Below are positions 8,023-16,300 of a stretch of 23,439 nucleotides of DNA, in pieces. How positions within the stretch are numbered: the first letter of the stretch is position 1; each line of letters starts with the position of its first letter. The translations under genes and the position numbers were made by a program. The stretch lies in IMG/VR virus record IMGVR_UViG_3300045921_000734, positions 1-23,439 of that record, one strand, 5' to 3'. The notes beneath the pieces were generated by a model. The model had not been told where the DNA came from, did not search any database, and was given only the letters and a program-made list of their open reading frames with translations. Source of the stretch: a virus.

Positions 8023-8024
8023 AA

Positions 8025-8243
8025 CTAGCGCTTCCTGCGGGGCAGCGGAAGGCCGTCAGTATACTGGCCGACGTCACGGTTTGCAAAGCCGCGCGCTGGC
8101 TGGTTTGTCAGCTCAGCAACCGCGTTAATGTACGCCTTGGCCTTCCAGCCAGGCCGCATGGCCTGGCGCGACGTCATGCGCGCGTAGCGCCGGGCAAACT
8201 TCCCAAGTTTAACTTTGCCTGACTTGACGTCATCGCGCATCAT
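8025..8243 (-). CDS. small basic hypothetical protein
   Basis: This is a 72-residue, strongly basic protein (VKSGKVKLGKFARRYARMTSRQ, ending PLPRRKR) with no known family. Its ATG overlaps the TGA of the sigma gene in an ATGA, and its TAG is two bases before the tape measure ATG, so the three genes are translationally linked. Genes in this position next to a tape measure gene are often tail assembly chaperones, but the composition does not show it. RNA or DNA binding is equally possible. Confidence 0.65.
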   Translation of the reverse strand: MMRDDVKSGKVKLGKFARRYARMTSRQAMRPGWKAKAYINAVAELTNQPARGFANRDVGQYTDGLPLPRRKR

Positions 8244-9136
8244 GCCTCGCTTGCCTCGCTTGTCTCGTTAGCCTCGCTAGCCTCGACTTCCTCGCTCTCA
8301 AGCAGCATGTTGACAAGCCGCGCGACCCGGCGCTGCTCGGCCAGCGACTCGCGCAGCGTGGCCCGCAACTTTTCCAGGGCATTTTGCACGATGCGGTACG
8401 CGCCCATCTTCGTAAGCCCGATCATCCGGCCGAGCTCGTCGTACGTCTTGCCGTTAGCCCACGCTGTCAAGAGTTGCTGCTCGCGCGGGCTTAACTTTTC
8501 AAGCTCGCTCTTGGCCCACGCGTAGCGCTGCTGGCGGTCGACATAGTCTGCCGGGCTTTCCTGGTCGCTCGGCAATTTCGCGTACAGGGTCTCGTCCTCG
8601 TCGTCATCCTCGCCGCTGCCCATCGGGGCGTCGAGCTCCACCTTAGGCATGTAGTGCGGGCTCCGCTTTCCCTGGTAGACATACGAGCCCGCGTACCACG
8701 CGATCTTGCCCAGGTGGTTGCGGATGGCTTGCGAGGCGTAACTTTCAAACTTGCCGTGCTCCGGCGAGTACTCACGGGCGGCCTTCAACAGCGCGATGAC
8801 AGCCTCCTGCTTCAAGTCTTCCACGTCAAGCTCGACATTTTTCTCCGCGAAGCGGTGCGCTATCCAGTAGGCCAGCTGCCCGTACTTTTCCAGCACCTCG
8901 TCCGCCGAGATCCCAAGCTCTTCAAGCAGCGCGCGCAAGCTTTCTTTCACCTCAGGCAACTTGTCGTGCTTGGTCTTGGCGAAGTCGTTGACCTTCTTAG
9001 GCGACAGGCGCGCGAGCTTGCGCACGGCAGGGCTGACCTCGCTGGGTTTAAGCTTGCCTTTTTGCACCGCCCTTGCCATGCCAAAAAGGCGCTGTTGCTT
9101 GACCGACTTTGCGCGTTCGAGTAAGTTGCTGCTCAT
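8240..9136 (-). CDS. RNA polymerase sigma factor (sigma-70 family)
   Basis: This 298-residue protein probably directs host RNA polymerase to phage promoters. Region 2 spans about 85-145, with DVEDLKQEAVIALLKAAREY and FESYASQAIRNHL as the core-binding and -10 recognition helices. Region 4 spans about 212-262 (LSPREQQLLTAWANG, then the helix-turn-helix YDELGRMIGLTKMGAYRIV). There is no obvious region 3. An acidic linker (SGEDDDEDE) joins the two. Residues 17-65 form an extra N-terminal domain (ARAVQKGKLKPSEVSPAVRK ... DFAKTKHDKLPEV) of a kind seen in small phage proteins. The tail is a Glu-Ala-Ser repeat. The gene lies just after the capsid terminator, with TTAGGAT before the ATG, so it may have its own promoter. 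Confidence 0.88.
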   Translation of the reverse strand: MSSNLLERAKSVKQQRLFGMARAVQKGKLKPSEVSPAVRKLARLSPKKVNDFAKTKHDKLPEVKESLRALLEELGISADEVLEKYGQLAYWIAHRFAEKNVELDVEDLKQEAVIALLKAAREYSPEHGKFESYASQAIRNHLGKIAWYAGSYVYQGKRSPHYMPKVELDAPMGSGEDDDEDETLYAKLPSDQESPADYVDRQQRYAWAKSELEKLSPREQQLLTAWANGKTYDELGRMIGLTKMGAYRIVQNALEKLRATLRESLAEQRRVARLVNMLLESEEVEASEANETSEASEA

Positions 9137-9152
9137 ATCCTAATTACAGTAC

Positions 9153-9186
9153 TAAAAATGCCGCCAGCGCGCGCTGGCGGCATTTT
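9153..9186 (-). terminator. strong intrinsic terminator after the capsid gene
   Basis: A 32-bp perfect inverted repeat (9155-9186) is centred at 9170/9171, with the GC stem GCCGCCAGCGC and its complement. In the minus direction it is followed by a run of five T. It lies about 40 bases after the capsid stop and just before the sigma gene. A T4 run on the other side could also make it work in the plus direction. It probably limits read-through from the highly expressed capsid gene. Confidence 0.85.
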
Positions 9187-9228
9187 ATTGTTAACCTCTA
9201 CCCGTCATTTCCCCCAATGTCACCTAAA

Positions 9229-10692
9229 TTAAGGAGAAGCGAAAGGAGGACCAAAAGAAGTCGGGGCGTTCTTAACCAGCCCGCGGCAGTACATCTTGCT
9301 GTTCACCACCTTCTTCGCGAAGCTGGTGGCAAACCCGCGCTGGTGCACGAAGTTCGGCAGCATGATGTCAGGCGTGGTGTACAGCTTCTGGTACTCTGCC
9401 AAGACGTAGCCAGTTGTCAGGAACTGGTCGCCCTTGTAACCCACCAGCCACTCGTTGTTCGGATAGTGCGGGTCAGCAAAGACCTTCTTGCCGTTCAAGT
9501 CGCCCAGGTAAGTGATGCCGTGCATCTGCGAGCGGTTGTTCTTGGGCACGAAGGTCGGCAGCGTGGTGATCACCGTGGCCGCCTGCAAGCCGGCCAAGAT
9601 CCAGTTGCCTGACACCATGTTAGTCGAGCCGTAGATGAAGTTTGAGGCAGTCTCAAACGCGTCCATCAGGCTAAACTTGTGGGTCTGGTAGTTCACGCCC
9701 TGCGGGGGTTGCGCGTCCCACACCACAAAGCCCGCGTCTGCCCGCGCCCGCAAGTCCATGATCACCTGGCGGTGCTTTTGGTACTGCAGCGAGTTAGTCA
9801 GCGCGTTCAGCAGCACCGGCTCCGCCTTGATGTTGTACATCGCCTGCAGGTTCTGGTCAGCCTCTTCCGTCCAGGTGGCTTTCAAGCGCAGCACCTTCGC
9901 TGTGACAGGCGTCGACGTGAGCTTGATGTCGTAGTTTTGGATGTTGAGGTTGCCTTCCGAGTCGTAGGCGTACGTGGCCGAGTAATTTGTGGCGGCATTA
10001 ATACCATCAAAGTGGACTTGGCCAGTGGTGTAGTTGATGGTCGCGCCAGACACCGCCGCTCCAGTACTGTCAACAAAGCCGCCGTTGCCGTCGTCTTGGT
10101 AAGTGCTAGCGCCCACGGTCACGGTCACCGTGCCCGCGCGCACCGGCGTCCACTCTAACGTAAAGTCACCATTAGATGTCGAGCCAGTCTCCTCAGAGAT
10201 CAGCTCGTCCGCATCATCCGCGCGGTCCACGGCGCCCTGCTGCGCGCGCCACATGGGCGAGCCCGCCGGCACGCGGCCTTTGCGGCGGCCCGTGACGATG
10301 TCCATGTACACGATCTGCGACACCGGGCCAGCCATGGGCTGCAGCGCCACCAGCTGGTCGATCACGTCGTTCTCAGACATGTTGGCGATGACCGGGAAGA
10401 TCCACTTGTCAAACGTGCCCAGGTTTTGGGTGCGCGTGGTCTCGTTCATCGGCCCAAAGTAAGACCGGCAGTTTTCAAGCAGCACGGCTGTCACCGGCTT
10501 CTTGTAGTCGGGCATGTGCTGCACAAACTCTTTCCAGCCGCGCGCCTCCCAAAGCCCTTTAGACGAGCCTTCAGGCACGCCAAGCGGAGTTTCAGCGAGA
10601 TGCCAGCCGAACTCGAGAATTTCAGTGAAGCGGGAGATGTTACCACCTGGCGAGGCAAGAACCGGTCTCCCAGTTTTATCACGAATAACCAT
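9229..10692 (-). CDS. major capsid protein (HK97 fold, T4/SPO1-type)
   Basis: This 487-residue protein forms the capsid shell. It has an N-terminal segment with VTAVLLENCRSYFG and a central region PVSQIVYMDIVTGRRKG. The helix KATWTEEADQNLQAMYNIKA (about 271-290) resembles the spine helix of gp23-like capsid proteins. This is followed by RQVIMDLRARADAGFVVW. Residues of about 180-245 form a small beta-domain insert (TVTVTVGASTYQDDGNGGF, TINYTTGQVHFDG) likely exposed on the capsid surface. The gene directly follows the protease-scaffold gene and is closed by a strong terminator, the usual arrangement for the most abundant virion protein. The ATG has no Shine-Dalgarno sequence but a CAA-rich leader. 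Confidence 0.88.
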   Translation of the reverse strand: MVIRDKTGRPVLASPGGNISRFTEILEFGWHLAETPLGVPEGSSKGLWEARGWKEFVQHMPDYKKPVTAVLLENCRSYFGPMNETTRTQNLGTFDKWIFPVIANMSENDVIDQLVALQPMAGPVSQIVYMDIVTGRRKGRVPAGSPMWRAQQGAVDRADDADELISEETGSTSNGDFTLEWTPVRAGTVTVTVGASTYQDDGNGGFVDSTGAAVSGATINYTTGQVHFDGINAATNYSATYAYDSEGNLNIQNYDIKLTSTPVTAKVLRLKATWTEEADQNLQAMYNIKAEPVLLNALTNSLQYQKHRQVIMDLRARADAGFVVWDAQPPQGVNYQTHKFSLMDAFETASNFIYGSTNMVSGNWILAGLQAATVITTLPTFVPKNNRSQMHGITYLGDLNGKKVFADPHYPNNEWLVGYKGDQFLTTGYVLAEYQKLYTTPDIMLPNFVHQRGFATSFAKKVVNSKMYCRGLVKNAPTSFGPPFASP

Positions 10693-10730
10693 AAGTGTAG
10701 TGTGTTGTTTGTTGTTTGTTGCCGTTGTTG
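10693..10730 (-). promoter_or_regulatory. CAA-rich unstructured leader of the capsid gene
   Basis: Between the protease-scaffold stop and the capsid ATG, the mRNA-sense sequence is 38 bases with only two G and three T. It is made of CAA and CAAA units (AACAAACAACAAACAAC in the middle). It cannot fold stably and has no Shine-Dalgarno motif. (CAA)n leaders such as the tobacco mosaic virus omega leader are known translation enhancers, so a similar role is proposed here. Confidence 0.5.
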
Positions 10731-12305
10731 TTACAGCGCCATAGTGGCGGCCTGAGAAAGTCGCCGGGCCACGGCGACACTCTCAGAAATACTTTGCGGA
10801 CCAGGCTCAAACGTGTTTAAGACCTCCACTTGCTGCAACTGGCTGCGCAGGTGGGGGTTGTCAACAGGCTTGTTGTCTTCATTCAACTTGTCCTGCTGCG
10901 CGTCTTTGTTACCTTTGTTGCCTTTGTTGTCTTCAGCCAGCTTGTCCTGCTTGCCCTGCTTGTCTTGCGGCTTATCCTCGGCTTTCGCCGTGCCAGTCAG
11001 CTTTTCACGGATCGCGGTCACCTGAGACAACTTGGTGGCCTTTTTGAGCTCTTCCAGCAAATCTTTGTCAGCCTCGAGCTTGTCCTTAAATTGAAGCTCC
11101 AGCAGGCGCTTGCCTAAGCGCGTGACGTCGCTCTTGTAGCGTTCTGCCATGTGCTCCAGCCCGCGGCACGCGAAGTCAAAGCGCCGCTCGGTCAGCACCA
11201 GCTCGGCTTTAGCTTTCTGCTCGCGCTCTTGGGCGCTCTCAGCCCGCAACTTCCAGCTCTTCCCGCGCTCAAGGGTGTGCTCCAGCAACTCTTGCAGGTT
11301 AGCCACCTGCGCGGTGCGCTCGCCAAGCAGCTTTTTAAGTTTCACTGCCGACTCCACCACGGCGTTCGTCACCTTCAGCAGCTTGTTGTAATCCTCTTGA
11401 AGTTTGGCTAACTCTGACGTCGGCTTCATGGCCGCGCTCCAGGCAGCCTCAAGCTCCGAAATTTCCGCGTGGAGCTTGTTAACTTCCCACGACCGCTTGG
11501 CGTCTTCGGCCAGGTAGTCAGCCGCCTTTTGGTGCAGCTCCTGCATCTCCGCGATGCCGTTAGCGTACTGAGCTGGGGTCAGCTTAGAGGTGTCAACCCC
11601 TTTCAGCGCAGTTAAGCGATTTCTGATCTCTTGAATCATAGTGTTGCAAGTTTTTTTAGGTTGAGTTGAAGGGGGTGCTGACTCCTTCAACGAAGTTAAC
11701 TGGGGCGTGCTGGAAGAAAGCGTAGTTTCGCGGTTAACTTGAAGTTGTTCCCTTTCAGGCATCAGCACCGCCTTAGAAAAGCTAGGCTTGATGACTACGT
11801 CCCAGCCCTCGCATACATAGTCATCCTGCACCTCGTCTACGCCGTCAGGGCCTTTAACCAGCGACCCATAACCGCGGCTTGACACTGTCGGGTTCCAGCC
11901 TGCCTCAATCAAGGCGACAAGCCGCTGGCCTTCAGGCGTGCCTAAGATTAAAATTTCACCGTCAACCACCGGCACCCCGTTATCTTCCGTCAAGACGGCC
12001 TTGGTAACTAAGATGGCGATGGGGCTTCGCAGGTCAACTTGGCCGTCTGCAGGGTGCTCTAACAGGCCAAACGCCGCGTTGCGCTTGATGGCTTCTTGCA
12101 GCGGCGACCCTTCCTTAAGGTTCTTCTCCCACACGCGCCGCGAGTAGCGGCGGTTGTTGCCATTTACGGTGTCGCACAGCGACAGGCGGCCAGAAATCCT
12201 GGCGCACTGCCGCCCCGACGGCATACTCTCAAAGACGATATGTTTTCGATCTGGCTGGAAAACCCCAAAGGCGTCTTCCAGAAGCATTCGCCTTGTTTGA
12301 GACAT
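10731..12305 (-). CDS. prohead protease fused to scaffold-like coiled-coil domain
   Basis: This 524-residue protein would cut scaffold and capsid proteins during head maturation. The N-terminal 185 residues match gp21-type prohead proteases. NGNNRRYSRRVWEKNL is at about 48-63, GLLEHPADG carries the likely catalytic His84, and TVSSRGYGS carries the likely catalytic Ser142/143. Residues 223-450 are a charged coiled coil typical of scaffold proteins. A Lys/Asp/Asn/Gln repeat zone (DKLAEDNKGNKGNKD) is near 460-490. An internal ATG at 11639 in a CAACACTATG context could give a 302-residue scaffold alone. I chose the ATG at 12305. Earlier TTG (12347) and GTG codons are in frame, but the added residues look like untranslated leader. 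Confidence 0.85.
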   Translation of the reverse strand: MSQTRRMLLEDAFGVFQPDRKHIVFESMPSGRQCARISGRLSLCDTVNGNNRRYSRRVWEKNLKEGSPLQEAIKRNAAFGLLEHPADGQVDLRSPIAILVTKAVLTEDNGVPVVDGEILILGTPEGQRLVALIEAGWNPTVSSRGYGSLVKGPDGVDEVQDDYVCEGWDVVIKPSFSKAVLMPEREQLQVNRETTLSSSTPQLTSLKESAPPSTQPKKTCNTMIQEIRNRLTALKGVDTSKLTPAQYANGIAEMQELHQKAADYLAEDAKRSWEVNKLHAEISELEAAWSAAMKPTSELAKLQEDYNKLLKVTNAVVESAVKLKKLLGERTAQVANLQELLEHTLERGKSWKLRAESAQEREQKAKAELVLTERRFDFACRGLEHMAERYKSDVTRLGKRLLELQFKDKLEADKDLLEELKKATKLSQVTAIREKLTGTAKAEDKPQDKQGKQDKLAEDNKGNKGNKDAQQDKLNEDNKPVDNPHLRSQLQQVEVLNTFEPGPQSISESVAVARRLSQAATMAL

Positions 12306-12393
12306 ATCGGGCCTAACCACGAGCCCGCGCGAGCTCGAACTTATCAACGTTTACTAGCTGGCCTAAGAGGATTAAATTTTAAACTTAAAATTA
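12306..12393 (-). promoter_or_regulatory. AT-rich region upstream of the protease-scaffold gene
   Basis: The region between the small gene and the protease start is markedly AT-rich compared with the rest. It holds an inverted repeat AATTTTAA-AC-TTAAAATT at 12375-12392, which overlaps the stop of the small gene. Being directly upstream of protease-scaffold and capsid genes, it is a candidate late promoter or operator. No match to a known promoter consensus is claimed. Confidence 0.35.
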
Positions 12394-12699
12394 CAGACGA
12401 GGTTTTACCCGCTGGTCTAGTACCATGGACTTCGGGTTGGAAATAAGGATGTCAGCCTGGTAAAAGTTCCACGCGTAGTCTAGCGCCTTTTCAACCACGC
12501 GCATGTCAGCCCCGCGCCGCTTAAACCACTCGAGGGCGTCGACGGCGTCAATTTCTTCAGACGTCCCGTCACTTAAAGTTAGCAGGTAAGTGCTAGAAAA
12601 CGGCTCGCGCCGCACCTTGACCAGCAGCCCGTTGCCAGTGTCCACTGGCGTGGTTGTGTCGCCCCGGCTGTCCTCAACCTTAGGGACCAGCAAGATCAT
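12391..12699 (-). CDS. small hypothetical protein of the virion block
   Basis: This is a 102-residue protein with no recognised family. It shows a small beta-rich first half (LLVKVRREPFSSTYLLTLSDG) and a helical second half (AVDALEWFKRRGADMRVVEKALDYAWNFY). The ATG overlaps the TGA of the preceding gene (ATGA), which implies coupled translation. Position just before the prohead protease suggests a head-related function, but that is inference from neighbours. Confidence 0.7.
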   Translation of the reverse strand: MILLVPKVEDSRGDTTTPVDTGNGLLVKVRREPFSSTYLLTLSDGTSEEIDAVDALEWFKRRGADMRVVEKALDYAWNFYQADILISNPKSMVLDQRVKPRL

Positions 12700-13370
12700 A
12701 ATGTCTTGACAACCTTGCAGAAAGCCTCAAAGACTTTCCCAGTGCCGGGCTGTGGCGCCGGCATGGGTTTTCCTTGGTTTAACAGGTCAGCAGGCGGCCT
12801 GTCCTCTTCAAGACTGGCGGCGCTGCTACCCGCGCTGTTGTCCAGGCCAAGTAAACTTTCAACCTGCGCGCCCTGGTTCAAGAGCACGTTAAGCGCCGTG
12901 GGCTGCGGTGACTGCGGCGCCTCAGGCGCGGCCGCCGGCTTTTCCACAGGCTTCTCAGCAGACTTCTCCGACTTTTCAACCTGCAAGCTCTTAAGCTTGT
13001 CGCAAATTAGGTTTGCCAACTTTTCAAGCTGCGCGTCAGTCAACTCGATCATCTGGACGCCGTCCTCTTGCTCGCCAATGCCCAGCTCTTGGCGCTCAGC
13101 CTGCTCCTCATCATCATCTTCGGCAGTGTCAGCGTCCTTGTCTACCTCTTCTGCCGCCGGCGGGATGATTGGCTTAACCCCCATTTTAGCCTGCGCCGCC
13201 TGCGGGATAAGCGGCTTAAACGCATCTTCAGCCTCTTTCAACTTCTTTTTCTTTTTCTTAAGCTTTTGGCGAAAGCGCAGGCGCGTGGGGGCGAGCAGCG
13301 GGGCCTCAACGGACCCCATGCAGCCGGTGTCAGTGGTCTCACCCAGGAGCGTTGAAATTAAGTCGTTCAC
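12696..13370 (-). CDS. hypothetical charged, low-complexity protein
   Basis: This 224-residue protein starts with GTG at 13368-13370. It has a basic helix with six consecutive lysines (FRQKLKKKKKKLKEAEDAF, about 33-51), an acidic zone (DKDADTAEDDDEEQAERQE), a short helical core (LTDAQLEKLANLICDKLKSL, about 110-129) and a Pro/Ala/Glu-rich remainder. It appears mostly disordered. No family is recognised. It heads the minus-strand virion block and is translationally coupled to the next gene. A scaffold or head-assembly accessory role is possible. The opposite-strand frame covering the same DNA is serine-rich and looks like its shadow. Confidence 0.65.
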   Translation of the reverse strand: MNDLISTLLGETTDTGCMGSVEAPLLAPTRLRFRQKLKKKKKKLKEAEDAFKPLIPQAAQAKMGVKPIIPPAAEEVDKDADTAEDDDEEQAERQELGIGEQEDGVQMIELTDAQLEKLANLICDKLKSLQVEKSEKSAEKPVEKPAAAPEAPQSPQPTALNVLLNQGAQVESLLGLDNSAGSSAASLEEDRPPADLLNQGKPMPAPQPGTGKVFEAFCKVVKTL

Positions 13371-13397
13371 ACAATATATACCATTCTTACACCAGGT
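13371..13397. promoter_or_regulatory. divergent promoter region candidate
   Basis: Only 27 bases separate the GTG start of the virion block from the ATG of the polymerase gene. They contain ATATATA (around 13375-13382), unusual in this G+C-rich sequence and suitable as a -10-like element in either direction. No clear -35 element is seen. The polymerase start has only a weak CAGG before it. Confidence 0.35.
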
Positions 13398-16300
13398 ATG
13401 ACTGCGGTAAAACTACAAGCCGCGCGCAAAAGCACCGCCGTCTTTCAAGACCTCGCTGGCAACCCGCTCTCGTTAAAAGGGATCGACAAGCACTACCGCG
13501 ACACCCTGGCCTTTTTGCACGGGGTCAACACCAACGGCAAGGTGCTTGTGGCCTTTGACCCCGACAACCCGCTAGGCGACAAAACGTTAACCCCTGGCCC
13601 TGACAACCCGCTGTGCAAAAAGTGCGGGCTTTACGAGTTGGGCGCCGCGTCGCCATTTATCAACTTTCATGGCGCCGACGACCCGCTGGTTACCGTGGTG
13701 ACTGACGGGGTGACGCCTAAGGAAGACCAGTTTAACGAACTTGCCGCCGGCGGCACCAGCGCGTTCCTCAAAAAGTTGTTTAGCGAGCTTGGCTTTGACA
13801 TCACACGCGTCAGGTGGGCGCCAATTACCCGCTGCTGCGCCAGGAAAACCCAGCCTAACCTGGCGACCAAAGGGCGCTGGTGCCGGCACTTTCTGGTGCA
13901 AGACCTGCTACGGCACCCGCCTAAAGTGCTCATGCCCGTAGGTTCAGTGGCGTTAGGGCTGCTGTCGCACAAGTCAAACGCGCAAGACTGGAGCGGGTAC
14001 GAGCTGACTTACCGCGGCTGGCCAGACGACTGGCTCACGACAGAGGACTTTGCCCGGCCGCGCCCGCACCCGGCTGACGCCACCGTCTTGACAGTTGGCC
14101 ACCCGCTCTTTGGGAAGTTGCCGGCGCTAAGGATCTTAATGGTGCCCATCCAGGCGCCGCGCCTGGTTTACGCCTCTCAAAACCAAAAGGTCATCAAGCT
14201 CTGGCACGCGCAAGTCAAGCACGCGCTTGACTGCGCCGTGCGTGACGCCGCGCCTAAGGCCTACGACAAGCCGTGGTGGAAGCTGTCAACTGACCCGCTA
14301 GAGATCACGCGCGAGTTGAGCGAGCTGATTGACCACCCAGGGACGCTCGTGGCCTATGACACTGAGACCAACGGCTTAAAGCCCTGGGGTGAAACTGCCA
14401 GCATCGTATTTTTAATGTTCCGCTGGCTCAGCCCAGTCACGGGAAAGCCTAAGGCGCTCGGCTTCCCGTGGAACTACCCTGAAAGCCCGCTTTACCCGCA
14501 CCTTGACACGCTTACCCCCGTGGTCTTAAACGCGCTTTACAGCTCCAAGGTTGTCGGCCACAACCTCACGTTTGACATGCTGTTTACGGCCGCTAACCTC
14601 AAGGGCGCGGACTTAAACAGGCTGGCCGACAGCGCCGCGTACGACACGTGGCACATGGCGTACATCTTAAAGCAGGCCACGGGGACGCTCGGGCTTGAGA
14701 TGATCGCCTACCAGTGGGTGCCTGACCTGGCCGGCTACGAGGAGGACATGTCGCTTTTAATCGAGCTCCACCGCGACACGCTGCACCCAGACGAGGGCGG
14801 GCACTACGCCAACTGCCCGCGCGACAAGTGGGAAACCCACCTCAAGCCCTACGTGATGGGTGACGTCGAGGTGGCTTACCAGGCGCGCCAAAAGCTTGAC
14901 GACAAGCTAAAGCAGGCGGCGTCATATAAAATTCCACTGGCCCACCCTGAGCACCGCGGGAGGTTTCGGTGGTTTGAGCCGCCGCAGCGCCACTGGGTTT
15001 ACCACCACATCGTGTCGCCCGCCGCGCGGCTGCTCATCAAGATGATGGGGCGCGGCATGTACGTGGACACAGCCGAGCTTGCCAAGCTCGAAGACTTGTT
15101 CCCCAAAAAGATCCAGGAGGTGCGCGACGAGCTGCGCCAAGTTGACCCGCGCATTATCGCGTGGTGCGAGCAAAATGAAGCCACAAAACCAGGCTGGGAG
15201 CTTGACCTTGAAAACAAGACGCAGCTAAAGGAGTGCCTCTTTCACGTGCTCCAACTTCCAGTCAAGCGGCTGACTGAGGTGGGCCAAAGACTTTTTGGCG
15301 AAAAAACTGACCCCAGCAGCATACCGCGCGAGGACGCCATCAAGTACGCGGCGCTTGACAAGTACACGTTGAACGTCATGTCGGTTGACTACCCGCAAGT
15401 GCGGCCGCTGCAGACTTACCGCAAGATCTTTAAGGAGTACAGCTCCTACATCAGGCCCATGCGCAATGTCTTCACACTCGGGTTAGACAAGACGGAGCGC
15501 AAGGCCTCGCAGCACCTGGCGCGCGACGGCTGCGTGCACGCGAGCTTCTTGCTCACAGGCACGCGTGGCGGCAGGTTAAGCTGCAAAGAGCCTAACTTGC
15601 AGCAGCTGCCGCGCGAGGGCCTGATCAAGCGCGTCTACGCCTCAAGGTTCAAAGACCGCGGCTGCGTTTACCAGGGCGACCTGAGCCAGATTGAGCTTCG
15701 CGTCATGGCGGCAGCCTGCGGCGACGCGGCGATGGTAGGCGCCTACCACCAAGGCATTGACCTGCACGCGCTGACCCACAGCAAGATCTTTCGCAAGCCG
15801 TATGAGGAGTGCGTCAGCGAGTATGTCGAGTGGCTCCAAAGCAAAGACAAGCTGAGCGAGGCTAAGAAATTGAAAGAAGAGCGCAAGGTCGCCAAGTGCA
15901 CCAACTTTTTAACCGGCTACGGTGGCGGCGCGTTCGGCCTGCAAAACTCACTGGCAGAGCAAGGCATCTACCTGTCACTTGAAGAGTGCGAAAACATCTT
16001 GGAGTCATTTTTTGACGCGTACCCTACCTTGCGCCGCTACTTGTCGTACTATAAAAGTTTCATCTTAAAGCACGGCTGCGCGGTGTCCATCTTTGGCCGT
16101 GTCCGCATCTTTGAAGAAGTTTTCAGCGACAACGAAAAGCTTAAGGCCAAGGCGCTGCGTGCCGGCTGCAACCACCTGATCCAAAGCACCGCGTCAGACA
16201 TGATGCTTATCTGCCTGGGCGCCATCGAGGCGTGCATGCGGCACGAAAATCTGGAATCCATCTTGGTGTCGACCGTGCATGACTCGCTGGTCATTGACGC

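Noticed and set aside
9109-10755. Several long plus-strand open frames opposite the capsid gene
   Set aside because: They are His/Arg/Val-rich shadow translations across a well-supported capsid gene and terminator.
11660-11672. A7 run in the protease-scaffold gene as a programmed -1 ribosomal frameshift site
   Set aside because: The reading phase does not match the X-XXY-YYZ heptamer rule and the zero frame continues with good coding texture on both sides.
12306-12347. TTG-initiated extension of the prohead protease
   Set aside because: The added residues (ISSSSRGLVVRPD) look like leader translation, and an ATG follows in frame at 12305.
12706-13401. Plus-strand open frame of 231 codons opposite the charged virion-block gene
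   Set aside because: It is serine-rich low complexity, as expected for the reverse complement of Glu/Lys-rich coding DNA. The minus-strand gene has an ATGA link to its neighbour.
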